Positions 1 through 8,862 of a stretch of 64,000 bases of DNA are shown here, one piece after another. Both the position numbers and the translations under genes were made by a program. This DNA comes from CAIXSC01 sp046349915 (lineage in GTDB: Bacteria; Planctomycetota; Planctomycetia; Pirellulales; Pirellulaceae). The DNA lies in assembly GCA_046349915.1 (NCBI GenBank), contig JAXMBL010000003.1, forward strand, positions 2,046,001-2,110,000, written 5' to 3'. Position 1 is the stretch's first letter. Each line of letters begins with the position of its first letter. The notes beneath the pieces are model-generated. The model worked only from the letters and a program-made list of their open reading frames with translations, was not told the DNA's origin and ran no database searches.

Positions 1-2
1 CT

Positions 3-32
3 TACGCTGACGGCGCTGGATTTACGCAGTAG
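3..32 (+). CDS. possible C-terminal end of an upstream gene (partial)
   Basis: The frame starting at base 3 reads nine codons (YADGAGFTQ) into a TAG at 30-32, 44 bases before the next gene. It could be the tail of a co-transcribed upstream gene. Only nine residues are visible, so no family can be named and the call could be chance. Confidence 0.25.
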   Translation, partial: YADGAGFTQ

Positions 33-76
33 ATTGGTGCTCGCTCAATCCCCTTCCCTCTCGGGAACCTCGCCCT

Positions 77-1099
77 ATGTCCCTTGTCACTCGACGCCGC
101 TTCGTGTCGTTTACGGCTGGTGTTGCGGCCGTGTCCACGGCCTCCCTCTGGGGGCTACGTAACCGCACAGCCTCTGCTTCAAGTCGCTGGGAGCGAACAG
201 GGCGAGCGTTCGGCGCGTCCGCCACCATTACGGTGCTCCACGGCGATCTAAACTCGGCGCGCGAAGCGGCCGACGCCGCTTGGCTCGAACTGGAACGCGT
301 CGAGCGTCTACTGACCATCTACCAGCCCGATAGCGCGGTCTCCCGCCTGAATGCAACGGGCCGCTTAAAGCCGCCGCCGCGGGAACTGGTTGAAGTATTG
401 CGAGTGGCCGCGGACATGTCGCGGAAAAGCCGTGGGGCGTTCGACATCACGGTGCAACCTCTCTGGGAACTCTACTCATCATCGCAGCGCCAAGGTCAAC
501 TTCCAACTCGCGAGCAGGAGGCCGCGGCGCTCGCCCTGGTCGATTGGCGGCGAGTAGTGGTGGATAACGATGTTGTCGAGTTGTTGCCGAACGCCGCGGG
601 CCAACGCCCTCGGATCACTCTGAATGGGATCGCTCAAGGCTATGTGACCGACCGAGTGCTCGCGACGTTGGCGGCTCACGGCGTCAAGCACGCGCTGCTA
701 GATACGGGCGAAATGGGGTCGCTCGGCGGAAAACAACAGCGAGAGCCTTGGCGAGTCGGCATTCAGCACCCGCGCGAACCCGATGCTTATATCGCGCTCG
801 CTGATCTGGAGGGACGCTGTCTCGCGACCAGCGGCGACTACTCTACGCCGCTGTCGCCCGATTTTTCTCGCCACCATGTGTTCGATCCACGCACGGGTCG
901 ATCTCCGTCCGAACTGTCGAGCGTGTCGATCGTCGCACCCACCGCGACCGAAGCCGATGCACTCTCGACGGCCGTGATGGTCGCCGGCTGGGAGCGAGGA
1001 CGAGCTTTGGTGGAGAGCAGCACCGATGCCGCGGCGCTGCTAGTGGCGAAAGATGGACGAGTCGCCGCGACTCGCGGGTTTCCACTGGCGGCAAGCTGA
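77..1099 (+). CDS. apbE: FAD:protein FMN transferase (ApbE family), Tat-exported
   Basis: ApbE enzymes move FMN from FAD onto a Thr/Ser of extracytoplasmic target proteins with Mg2+. The 340-residue protein starts with a twin-arginine-like leader (RRRF near residues 6-9, then an Ala/Val-rich segment), so export is likely. Family landmarks are visible: LNGIAQGY at about 180-187 (family form GGIAKGY), DTGEMGSLGG at about 211, and the C-terminal metal-site block TEADALSTAVMVAG at about 292-305. The first block has Asn and Gln where the family usually has Gly and Lys. Two genes downstream on the same strand encode an FMN-binding domain protein and a polyferredoxin, the expected target and electron partner. 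The ATG at 77 is chosen because it sits directly before the Tat-like leader. Confidence 0.85.
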   Translation: MSLVTRRRFVSFTAGVAAVSTASLWGLRNRTASASSRWERTGRAFGASATITVLHGDLNSAREAADAAWLELERVERLLTIYQPDSAVSRLNATGRLKPPPRELVEVLRVAADMSRKSRGAFDITVQPLWELYSSSQRQGQLPTREQEAAALALVDWRRVVVDNDVVELLPNAAGQRPRITLNGIAQGYVTDRVLATLAAHGVKHALLDTGEMGSLGGKQQREPWRVGIQHPREPDAYIALADLEGRCLATSGDYSTPLSPDFSRHHVFDPRTGRSPSELSSVSIVAPTATEADALSTAVMVAGWERGRALVESSTDAAALLVAKDGRVAATRGFPLAAS

Positions 1100-1204
1100 C
1101 CGGCGACAAGTTGACTGGCGACGCGAGAATTCGCGGAGCGTGACGGCGTTACGGTCCTTGAGTTGAGTTTGGTGCGCAGGATTCGCGAGTGGGAGTACGA
1201 GAGC

Positions 1205-2383
1205 ATGTTAGGCAAGCTGTGCGGATCGAGCAGAATGCTGTTTGCGATAGTGGTCTTGGTGCTGCTGGCCAGCTTTACAAACCGCAGCGCTCGGGCCGAC
1301 GTCATTGAGTTTCTCGCGGGCTCGAAACTCGAAGGCAAAGTGACGAAGATCGATAAACAAGCTCGGACCGTGACCTTCGATGCCACCATCGCAGGCTCGA
1401 CTCTGTCACGCACTTATCCCTACGACAAAATTCATGCGGTCACGATGGGAGACAAACGGTACGTCTTGACGGAGAAGATCGCAGGGGGAACGTCGAGCTC
1501 GACGACTCCCAAGAAAGCCGGTTCCGCGGCTAGCGGCGCAAGTTCAGGGTCGTCAGGCGCCGCGGCAGGCAAAGCAAACTCAACGTCGAGTGACGCGAAA
1601 TTGCTGCGCAGCAAGACCGAGATCGAAAAACTGATCGCCGACCAAGGGAGCACTCCTCCCGATTGGCTCGAAGAGACGCCGCTCGAATACCCGCAGACAC
1701 TCGATCTCGATTGGCCAGAGAAGGCGCCGCCGGGTTGGAACAATCAACAGAATGTTGGTCAGTACATTTGGGACATCGTCAATCCCAATCCCAGTCGCTG
1801 GAAGAGCGGCGTGAAGCTACTCCATCATTTGCTCGTCCTGCACAAAGAAGATCCCGCCAAACGGACTCGCGACATGGCGGCGCTCGGCGGAATGTACTTT
1901 CGGTTCTTTCAAGATTATCCGCGCGCGGCCTTCTGGTGGAAAAAGGCGGGCGTGGGCCCCGGCGAAAACGACAGCGTCTCGTTGGGCGAATGCTACTGGC
2001 GGCTCGGCAATAAAGCGATGGCCGCCGAATTATTGAAGACGCGTACATTGCGAGCGGAAATGGTCAAACTGTGGGGCGATATGGGCGACACGGCTCAAGC
2101 GCTGAAGCTGGCCGATCAGCTCGCCCCACTGATGACAAACCAAGGAGTATCCGCGGGCGCTGTCTATCTGAATGCGGGCGATGCGTGCCGACTCGCGGGC
2201 CGCTACAACGACGCCGTCAAGTACTATCAGAAAGCGCTCGATGAAGGCCCGAGTCTCAAGGGAAAGGTCGACCAGACCAAGAAACGAGCGACCGCGAATA
2301 TCGCCGCGATCAAGTTGTACGAGCAGTGTGATGTGCGAGATGTGCCGGACGGGAGAATACCGCGCGAAAAGTCTGGGCTATGA
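1205..2383 (+). CDS. secreted TPR protein, N-terminal part of a frameshifted FMN-binding domain protein
   Basis: A signal peptide (hydrophobic FAIVVLVLLASF, then SARA) is followed by a beta-rich domain, a low-complexity Ser/Gly/Ala/Lys linker, and helical TPR-type repeats (for example AVKYYQKALDEG). The ATG at 1205 is preferred over the TTG at 1163 because it directly precedes the signal peptide and has GGGAG about nine bases upstream. The frame continues as expected to DVRDVPDG and then reads 10 nonsense residues to a stop. Omitting one base near 2354 joins it to the FMN-binding domain encoded at 2355-2609. The pair is therefore probably one gene broken by a single-base insertion (real or a sequencing error). 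It lies between apbE and the polyferredoxin, so it is the likely flavinylated carrier. Confidence 0.7.
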   Translation: MLGKLCGSSRMLFAIVVLVLLASFTNRSARADVIEFLAGSKLEGKVTKIDKQARTVTFDATIAGSTLSRTYPYDKIHAVTMGDKRYVLTEKIAGGTSSSTTPKKAGSAASGASSGSSGAAAGKANSTSSDAKLLRSKTEIEKLIADQGSTPPDWLEETPLEYPQTLDLDWPEKAPPGWNNQQNVGQYIWDIVNPNPSRWKSGVKLLHHLLVLHKEDPAKRTRDMAALGGMYFRFFQDYPRAAFWWKKAGVGPGENDSVSLGECYWRLGNKAMAAELLKTRTLRAEMVKLWGDMGDTAQALKLADQLAPLMTNQGVSAGAVYLNAGDACRLAGRYNDAVKYYQKALDEGPSLKGKVDQTKKRATANIAAIKLYEQCDVRDVPDGRIPREKSGL

Positions 2384-2609
2384 AGGGGACGTCGAAGTGG
2401 AAGTGACGGTGCGAGCTTATCGCATCGAAGACGTGAAAATCGTCGACCACAAAGAAAAACAGTTCTACTCGGCGCTCACCGACATGCCGCGTCAAATCAT
2501 CAAGAAGCAAACCGTTAAAGGTGTGGACGCCACAAGTCGAGCGACGATTACCGCGGAAGCGGTGCTCAACGCGACCGCGAAAGCGTTAGCTGCCGCGACG
2601 GGGAAATAG
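2355..2609 (+). pseudogene. FMN-binding domain, frame-shifted C-terminal part of the TPR protein
   Basis: This frame reads GEYRAKSLGYEGDVEVEVTV, then a central helix and GVDATSRATITAEAVLNATAKAL. That is the layout of the FMN-binding domain (PF04205 type) whose conserved Thr is flavinylated by ApbE. The usual target motif is [ST]GA[TS]; here it is SRAT, with Arg for Gly and the acceptor Thr kept. No convincing start lies in this frame (ATGs at 2331 and 2340 fall inside the upstream coding region), so it is best read as the C-terminus of the preceding gene. It ends four bases before the polyferredoxin start. Confidence 0.65.
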
Positions 2610-2613
2610 CCGT

Positions 2614-5013
2614 ATGAAAAGACTGCTGTGCGCCGTCGCGCTTGGGCTGCTCGCCGTGGCGGGTGGAATGGCGACCCTGCAAGATCGTTGGCAGTCGGGC
2701 GATCCCGTACGCCCGCTGTTGGCGACCGCCAGCGTGTTCCTGGGCGGCGCTGCCATTGTCGTCGGTATTTCCGTTCGCACTCGAGGCCGCACGGCGGCTT
2801 GGATGCGTTGGGATCACTTTCTCCCCTTTTTGCGCAAGCGTCGTCGCGACTTGCCGCCGCGCGATCCAAGTTTGCTTTGGCGGACGGCCCAACACGTGTT
2901 TCCCGCGGGCTGGCTGTCTGATCCTGTCACGGCAAAGCCAGGTCGCTTACGTCGGTGGGCGAAAGCGATTGGACCATCGCTGGTCGCGGCTCCATTCCGG
3001 AGAGTGATCCAGGCCGTCTGCTTTGTGGCATTCTTGGTGCTGTTTCACTACGTCTGTTGGCCCTACACCGCTCGACCCGCGGCGCCCCCGAACCGCTGGT
3101 CGAGGTTGGAGCTGCGTGAGTTCGATCAGGCCAGTGGGCGAGTGCGAATCGCGGCGCCACCCGCCAGCGACGTGCCGCCGCCTTCAACAGGGACGCTGAT
3201 CTACTACACCATAGATGGCGACACAATTAGCGATGAACTTGTAGATCCCTCGGCCAGTCCCTCTGGTTCAGGAGGTTCAGCCGCAAAACCTCACAGCGCG
3301 CGTCTCGTGGTCCAGGAAGCCAGCGATTGGACGATTGTTCCCGAAGGAGGAGTTGCTCCCGAATTGCTTGACTTGGTGATCTCGGGCGGAACCGTCACGC
3401 TGTGGGATCGGCCGCCCGCGGCGTGGCCTTCGCATTACGCGGACGAGTTGACTCGGAAGGAAGTCGTCTCGGCCGAGGTTTTTCTTGCGATCGATCCACT
3501 AGTCAGTCTGTCGACGGCAGTCGCGTCGCGCAGTTGGGTCTGGTCGTTGGTGTCGGCCGCGACCATCTTGCTGGCCTGCGTCTTCATTCCTCGCGGGTTC
3601 TGCGGTTACCTTTGCCCGCTGGGAACTCTGATCGATCTATTCGATTGGGCAATCGCAGGTCGAGTGACTCGGTTTCGCACGCCCGACAATGGTTGGTGGG
3701 TGCACATCAAGTATTACGTATTGCTGAGCGTCATGATGGCGGCCGTGGGCGGCGTTTTACTGTCGGGCTTTGTCGCGGCAATTCCCGTGGTGACTCGAGG
3801 GTTTCTGTTCGCCTTCGATCCGCTGCAAACCGGGGTGGCTCGCGGCTGGCACTTAACGCCAGCCTGGAACGCGGGGCATTTCGTCTCGTTGGGCATGCTG
3901 GCGGCCATCCTATCGCTCGGGTTCTTGCGCCCTCGTTTTTGGTGCAAGTATGTCTGTCCCAGCGGCGCGGTCTTCTCGTTGGGAAATCTGTTTCGCGTGA
4001 CCGAACGTAAGGTGGAAGATACCTGCATTCACTGCAACAAGTGCGTCGAGATCTGCCCGTTCGACGCCATCAAGCCTGACTTCACGACTCGCACCACCGA
4101 CTGCACTCTGTGTCAGTCGTGCGGGGGCGTTTGTCCGACCGAAGCCATCAAGTTCGTAGAACGTTGGAACCTTGTCCAATTGAAACCGCCCGACGATCCC
4201 CCCACGGGCGAAACGCCGCTCGGCCGTCGCGGCTTCTTGTCGCTAGCGGCAGGCGCCGCCGCTTCGCTGGTAGGGGGAGCGGCCGCGGTAGGTGGTGCGA
4301 AGGTCTGGGGCGCCAAGCTAGATGACCCGAACGCACCTTTGCCCGTACGGCCGCCGGGAAGTGTTCCTGAACCCCAGTTCTTGCAACTCTGCATTCGATG
4401 CGGCGAGTGCTTTAAGGCGTGCCCCAACAATGTGCTACAGCCCTTGGGATTTGAACAAGGCTGGGAAGGACTGTGGACGCCCCAAGTCATCGCCGATTGG
4501 GCCGGATGTGAATCGAGTTGTAACGCATGCGGGCAAGTCTGTCCGACAGGGGCGATTCGAGCGTTGCCGTTGGAAGAAAAGAAGGTCGCTCGCATGGGAC
4601 TCGCGATCGTCGACCAGAAAACGTGTCTGCCGTTTGCCGGTCGCGAAGCGTGCCAATTGTGCGTGGACGAATGTCACGCGGCCGGTTACCACGCCATTGA
4701 ATTCACTCGAGTCGGGACGGAAGTCGACAGCGACGGATTGCCGGTCGAAGGGAGCGGTTATCTCGCTCCCGTGGTCCTGGCCGACCGCTGCGTCGGCTGC
4801 GGACTCTGTCAGACTCGTTGCCGCGGCATCAATGTCGATCAGAAGCACTTGCTGGAAGAATCCGCGATCGTGATCTTGGCCGGCCCTGGACGCGAAGACC
4901 GGATCATGCACGGTTCGTATCAAGCGTTACGGCAAGAAGAACGGAAGGAAGCCGAGCAGAAGCGACGGGAGCAAGGCGGCGACAGTAATTACCTGCCGGA
5001 CTTCCTCAAGTAG
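2614..5013 (+). CDS. membrane polyferredoxin, NosR/NapH-like 4Fe-4S electron-transfer protein
   Basis: This 799-residue membrane protein would carry electrons between cytoplasmic or quinone donors and an extracytoplasmic flavoprotein. It has N-terminal membrane segments, one at about 131-151, and further ones around 310-450. Within these are the NapH/NosR-type motifs CGYLCPLG (about 330) and CKYVCPSG (about 446). Two ferredoxin-like clusters follow: CIHCNKCVEICP (about 470) and CTLCQSCGGVCP (about 497). A Tat-like RRGFLSLAAG segment at about 539 precedes a second Cys-rich half with CIRCGECFKACP, CESSCNACGQVCP, CQLCVDECH and CVGCGLCQTRC. The RRGF segment suggests a fusion of a NapH-like membrane half and a NapG-like exported half. 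With apbE and the FMN-binding gene it forms one rightward operon. The physiological acceptor is not visible. Confidence 0.8.
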   Translation: MKRLLCAVALGLLAVAGGMATLQDRWQSGDPVRPLLATASVFLGGAAIVVGISVRTRGRTAAWMRWDHFLPFLRKRRRDLPPRDPSLLWRTAQHVFPAGWLSDPVTAKPGRLRRWAKAIGPSLVAAPFRRVIQAVCFVAFLVLFHYVCWPYTARPAAPPNRWSRLELREFDQASGRVRIAAPPASDVPPPSTGTLIYYTIDGDTISDELVDPSASPSGSGGSAAKPHSARLVVQEASDWTIVPEGGVAPELLDLVISGGTVTLWDRPPAAWPSHYADELTRKEVVSAEVFLAIDPLVSLSTAVASRSWVWSLVSAATILLACVFIPRGFCGYLCPLGTLIDLFDWAIAGRVTRFRTPDNGWWVHIKYYVLLSVMMAAVGGVLLSGFVAAIPVVTRGFLFAFDPLQTGVARGWHLTPAWNAGHFVSLGMLAAILSLGFLRPRFWCKYVCPSGAVFSLGNLFRVTERKVEDTCIHCNKCVEICPFDAIKPDFTTRTTDCTLCQSCGGVCPTEAIKFVERWNLVQLKPPDDPPTGETPLGRRGFLSLAAGAAASLVGGAAAVGGAKVWGAKLDDPNAPLPVRPPGSVPEPQFLQLCIRCGECFKACPNNVLQPLGFEQGWEGLWTPQVIADWAGCESSCNACGQVCPTGAIRALPLEEKKVARMGLAIVDQKTCLPFAGREACQLCVDECHAAGYHAIEFTRVGTEVDSDGLPVEGSGYLAPVVLADRCVGCGLCQTRCRGINVDQKHLLEESAIVILAGPGREDRIMHGSYQALRQEERKEAEQKRREQGGDSNYLPDFLK

Positions 5014-5068
5014 CATCGAATTCGATCAGTGCTGATCAGCGACGATTGGTGTTCCTTGCGGCACGGAT

Positions 5069-5129
5069 CGACGGACTAGAAGTCCGCCGTACAGAGATCA
5101 CCCCGTACGTCGGACTTCTAGTCCGTCGA
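5069..5129. repeat. two GACGGACT-type palindromic repeats
   Basis: Two copies in opposite orientation (5069-5092 and 5105-5129) lie between the convergent polyferredoxin and antiporter genes. Each has an eight-base arm GACGGACT or close variant, a short loop, and the complementary arm AGTCCGTC. The convergent location could allow a transcription-stop role, but there is no T-tract. Confidence 0.8.
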
Positions 5130-5160
5130 GCTTCGGCGGACCAAACGGGCCTCACGCGGT

Positions 5161-6573
5161 TCAGGCTTCACTTGCACGCGGCGGCGGCGAATAGACGCCC
5201 AACCACTGCAGAACCGGCGTCGTCATCACGGTGGTGACCAGCGCCATCAGCACCATCATCGCGAACAACGTCGGTGTGATCACGCCGAGGCTGAGGCCCA
5301 GATCGAGCACGATGATCTCCATCAGGCCTCGCGTATTCATCAGGGCGCCGAGCGCCGCCGAATGCCGCCAATCGATGCCCGTGAATCGAGCGGCGATCAT
5401 GGTTCCACCAAACTTGCCGAACGTCGCTACGGCAATGATCACGGCACAGATCAGCCATTCATGGGCGCTCCCCACCAAACCAATCTGCGTCCGTAAGCCA
5501 GTATAGGCGAAAAATGCGGGAAGCAAAAGCGACGTTACCACATCTTCCAAACGCGACTTGAACGCTGACGCGACCGTGCTGTCGTGTGGGATGATCGCGC
5601 CCAGCAGAAACGCGCCAAAGATCGCATGGACGCCCGCGACATCGGTCACTACCGCCGACAAAAGGAGCGCGACGAGCAACCAAGTGCCGAGACTCGAGGT
5701 GAAGACCGCACCGCTATTGGGACCAATCCACTTTCGCAGCATGGGGCGAGCGACCAGCAGCATGAATGTGACAAAGACGCCGGCGATCGCGAGAGTCAGG
5801 AACGCCGCGCCGATTTGAGACTGCGAAATGCCGACGACAAACGCAAGTAAGCACCACGCCGTCACGTCATCCGCCGCGGCGCAGCCCAAGGCGATCACGC
5901 CAAATTCGGTCTTCTCGAGTCCACGGTCCGTCAGGATGCGGGCTAACACCGGCAAGGCGGTGATCGACATCGCGCTTCCCAGGAACAGGGCGAAGCTGGT
6001 GAACGTCACGCCTTCCGGCGCGTAACGCTCGTACAGGCCTAAGGCCAGTGCGGCCCCGGCTAGAAACGGCGCCACGATGCTAGCGTGCGAGATGGCGACC
6101 GACGCGTGCGCCTTGCCTCGCAGCAAGTCGCCATTCAGTTCCAACCCGACCAGGAACATGTACAAGGCGATGCCCAGTTGAGCGAGCACTCCCAGGTAGG
6201 GAGCGGCGTCGGCGGGCAGCAAGAATGCCGTTGCGTCGGGCCAAATGCGACCCAAGAACGAGGGCCCCAGCAGCAAACCCGCCACGACCTCTCCGATCAC
6301 TCGCGGCTGACCCAGTCGTGCAAACATCCAGCCGACACAGCGAGCAGTAACGAGGATCGCAACGAGTGCAATCAGTACGTGGCGAAACGTATGAGCGTGA
6401 GCAGGCGAGGACGATGTTCCGCTGGCTACGGAGACGCCACCGGACGAAAGTGTCTCGCCCCAGTAGCGAATGCCCCAGAAAATCGCCACCGCCGCGGCCA
6501 ACATCACGCCATAGGCGAGCGTGATGCGACTTGCGGATGCAGCGGGCGCCGTGTTCGTCGTGGTGGCAGCCAT
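5161..6573 (-). CDS. cation:proton antiporter, CPA2/Kef-like membrane domain
   Basis: This 470-residue polytopic protein has about a dozen hydrophobic segments and the Na+/H+ exchanger family architecture (PF00999 type). Landmarks are GEVVAGLLLGPSFLG, LGIALYMFLVGLEL, the AAADDVTAW block with paired acidic residues in a membrane helix, and GALMNTRGLMEIIVLDLG. No cytoplasmic TrkA-N domain is present, so it is a membrane-only exchanger rather than a full KefB/C. It exchanges K+ or Na+ for H+ across the membrane; the ion cannot be told from the sequence. It lies 39 bases downstream of the flavin-dependent oxidoreductase gene on the same strand and probably shares its transcript with marR. Confidence 0.85.
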   Translation of the reverse strand: MAATTTNTAPAASASRITLAYGVMLAAAVAIFWGIRYWGETLSSGGVSVASGTSSSPAHAHTFRHVLIALVAILVTARCVGWMFARLGQPRVIGEVVAGLLLGPSFLGRIWPDATAFLLPADAAPYLGVLAQLGIALYMFLVGLELNGDLLRGKAHASVAISHASIVAPFLAGAALALGLYERYAPEGVTFTSFALFLGSAMSITALPVLARILTDRGLEKTEFGVIALGCAAADDVTAWCLLAFVVGISQSQIGAAFLTLAIAGVFVTFMLLVARPMLRKWIGPNSGAVFTSSLGTWLLVALLLSAVVTDVAGVHAIFGAFLLGAIIPHDSTVASAFKSRLEDVVTSLLLPAFFAYTGLRTQIGLVGSAHEWLICAVIIAVATFGKFGGTMIAARFTGIDWRHSAALGALMNTRGLMEIIVLDLGLSLGVITPTLFAMMVLMALVTTVMTTPVLQWLGVYSPPPRASEA

Positions 6574-6612
6574 ACGTGGGCGAGCAATCGGTGGTCGAAA
6601 GCAGTCGACGCT

Positions 6613-7896
6613 TTAGTTCGCACTCGCCTCGGCAGCGGCTCGAGCGGCCTGTTCCGCTCGACGTTCCGCTTCGACGATCTCCATCGGCTCCCAAACCTGA
6701 TCCACCTCGTCGCGGAACAAGTCGCCGATCAAAAGATCGGTGATGTAGCCCTTCAGATGCGGGTACTTCTTGACGAAACGCCCGAAGCTGAAACCATCGT
6801 AGAACGCGCAGACCAAGCGTCGCATCCGTTCCATGCCCCGCACATAGTCAGGCTCCCAGCAACCCAGTTGAGCTCCGCTGAGGTCGTTCTTCACGAGCCC
6901 CTCGTGAACAGCATCCGCCGCCAGTTGCCCCGACTTCAGAGCGAGCAGTACGCCCGACGAATAGAGTGGGTCGAGGAAGCCGAAGGCGTCGCCGACCAGC
7001 ACCCAGCCATCGCCCGCCGCCTTTTGCGATCGATACGAGTATTCCTTGGCCGCACGGAACGGGCCGCAGCGTTCGGCGTTCTTGATGCGCGGCTGCAAGC
7101 CGGGGCAACGATCGACTTCTTCGAAGTAGACCGTTTCGAGGTCTTTATTCGGTCGATTCTGGAACAGGTAGTCGTAGCCCGCCACCACGCCGACGCTCAC
7201 GATGTCATTGCGGAGCGGGATGTACCAGAACCAACCGTTCTTACCCTGAGTCTGCATGACGATCGTCGCCCCTTCGTCGCGGCCCTGATCGCGATGCGCC
7301 CCTTTCCAATAAGTCCACAACGCGGCCTTCTTCAAGATCGGGTCCCACTCGCGGATTCCCAGCCGTCCCATGATCATTGTGCTCTGGCCGCTCGCGTCGA
7401 CCACCACTCGACTACGGACCTCATGGATCGAATCGTCTTCCAACTGGACTCGCACCCCGACCGCTCGCTCGCCCTCAAACAAAACTTCCAGCACGCGAGC
7501 GCCTTCATGAGCGATCACGCCCTGCTCGCGCGAGTTCTCCAGCATCAACTGGTCAAATTCTTCGCGGTAGACCTGCCAGGTCTGCGAGCTCTCGTGCGGC
7601 TTGTGTTCCAGGAAGTAAAACGGCTCGGACAACTTGCCTCGTTCGGTGACAAACTGCACACTGTACTTCTTGACGTTGATGCTGCCTTTCAGTTTGGGGA
7701 GCATCTTCAATCGTTCGAGCACCCAATACGTCTCGGGAATCAGCGATTCGCCGATGTGGAATCGCGGGAATCGCTCGCGTTCGAACAGTTGCACCTTATG
7801 TCCCTGTTGAGCTAAAAAGGTGGCCGCTGTCGTGCCCGATGGTCCGCCGCCAATCACCACTACATCGCACAAATTGTCGATTCTGCTGGTTACCAT
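6613..7896 (-). CDS. FAD-dependent oxidoreductase, tryptophan-halogenase-like family
   Basis: This 427-residue flavoprotein starts with a Rossmann dinucleotide fold (VVIGGGPSGTTAA at about 13-25), then a FERERFPRFHIGESLIPETY stretch typical of the FADH2-dependent halogenase / geranylgeranyl-reductase group. WFWYIP at 222-227 matches the WxWxIP signature of flavin-dependent halogenases. GDAFGFLDPLYSSGVLLAL is the second FAD-binding block. A Lys pair at about 76-77 lies near where halogenases carry their catalytic Lys. Halogenase activity is an inference: many planctomycete relatives with these motifs are uncharacterised oxidoreductases, and a reductase or hydroxylase role is possible. It lies between a MarR regulator (56 bases upstream) and an antiporter, all leftward. 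Confidence 0.75.
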   Translation of the reverse strand: MVTSRIDNLCDVVVIGGGPSGTTAATFLAQQGHKVQLFERERFPRFHIGESLIPETYWVLERLKMLPKLKGSINVKKYSVQFVTERGKLSEPFYFLEHKPHESSQTWQVYREEFDQLMLENSREQGVIAHEGARVLEVLFEGERAVGVRVQLEDDSIHEVRSRVVVDASGQSTMIMGRLGIREWDPILKKAALWTYWKGAHRDQGRDEGATIVMQTQGKNGWFWYIPLRNDIVSVGVVAGYDYLFQNRPNKDLETVYFEEVDRCPGLQPRIKNAERCGPFRAAKEYSYRSQKAAGDGWVLVGDAFGFLDPLYSSGVLLALKSGQLAADAVHEGLVKNDLSGAQLGCWEPDYVRGMERMRRLVCAFYDGFSFGRFVKKYPHLKGYITDLLIGDLFRDEVDQVWEPMEIVEAERRAEQAARAAAEASAN

Positions 7897-7952
7897 AAGT
7901 CGAATTCCTCGAGACGATGAACCATGAACTCACAGGACTCGGAAGTTGGACG

Positions 7953-8444
7953 TCACCAATGACCCGCATTCGTTTCATGCGGATCACGAGCCGCCCGCAG
8001 TAAACTCACCAACTGTCGCAACTCGCTAGCCGACATATGCCCCAGTTGCCGAGCATGACACTCGTGCAACGGTTCGGCGATCTGATCCAACAGCGCTATC
8101 CCCGATTCGCTGATCGCCACCTGCACTTGCCGCCGATTGTCGGGCGGTCGTTCGCGAGTGATCAGGCCGCGGTCGGCCAGTTTGTCGAGCAAACGAGTGA
8201 TGTCGGGTGCGCGGGAGACCAAGCGAGCGCTCAGTTCCAAGGTGGGGAGCGAGCCAGGATGAGCCGCTCGGAGCAACCGCAGGGCGTTGTACTGCTGCGG
8301 CGTCAGCTCGAACTGCCCAAACAACTCGTCTTCCAACTGCCGCAGCCGATCGTAGGTCCGCCACAAACTGAGGAACACCTCTTGTTCGAGCGAGTCGAAC
8401 CGAGCGACGTGTTCGGCGGCGGCGGTAGGCTGGCGAGTACGCAT
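7953..8444 (-). CDS. MarR-family transcriptional regulator
   Basis: This 163-residue winged-helix protein has the MarR layout. A dimerisation helix is followed by LTPQQYNALRLLRAAHPGSLPTLELSARLVSRAPDITRLLDKLADRGLITR, then the wing with RPPDNRRQVQVAISESG. MarR proteins repress nearby operons and release DNA on binding small phenolic or oxidised ligands. It is first in a leftward set with the halogenase-like flavoprotein and the antiporter, so these are its likely targets. The ligand is unknown. I see no clear operator palindrome upstream. Confidence 0.85.
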   Translation of the reverse strand: MRTRQPTAAAEHVARFDSLEQEVFLSLWRTYDRLRQLEDELFGQFELTPQQYNALRLLRAAHPGSLPTLELSARLVSRAPDITRLLDKLADRGLITRERPPDNRRQVQVAISESGIALLDQIAEPLHECHARQLGHMSASELRQLVSLLRAARDPHETNAGHW

Positions 8445-8613
8445 GTCGGGACTATAGTCGTTTGAACGAGTATCGTCCAGACGCGTGTTCGAGATTCAGT
8501 TCAATCGTAGCCATCTCGCTTCGCGAGATGACCAGCCGCCCCGCGTACCCACGCCGCCCTCGGTTTTTGCCACGGAAGGACACGAAATTGCACTGAAATG
8601 TGGAGCTTTCCTT

Positions 8614-8713
8614 GTACGACGGACTTCCAGTCCGTCGCTCTGCCCCTTCCTCACGGCTTGCCGTGCAGCCCGTTCGGTGCGTCACGGTTCGACGGACTTG
8701 GAAGTCCGTCGTA
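8614..8713. repeat. pair of GACGGACT palindromic repeats
   Basis: Copies at 8614-8637 and 8690-8713 are in opposite orientation, about 50 bases apart, upstream of marR. The left one has loop TCC and the right one TGGA-type spacing. They match the intergenic family found throughout the window. Confidence 0.8.
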
Positions 8714-8829
8714 CGGGGGGCTCGCCGCGACAAAAAATTTCTCCCGCCTCCGAAACTTTTCCGAGGGACGCGGGTTTCAAGAAAGACACGTTATCGCACG
8801 CGCTGCGTCGATACGTGCTCGCAGAGGCG

Positions 8830-8862
8830 AACCGCCCGGAAGTTAGCGGCTTCCGGGCGGTT
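8830..8862. terminator. 13-bp perfect hairpin, possible terminator or attenuator
   Basis: The arms AACCGCCCGGAAG and CTTCCGGGCGGTT are fully complementary around a seven-base loop. It is about 130 bases past the stop of the leftward zinc-ribbon gene (8991-9956), a sensible terminator position. No T-run follows on either strand, so intrinsic termination is uncertain. Confidence 0.4.

Noticed and set aside
6085..7815. 576-codon plus-strand open frame opposite the flavoprotein and antiporter
   Set aside because: It crosses two well-supported minus-strand genes and shows no domain, so it is a composition effect.
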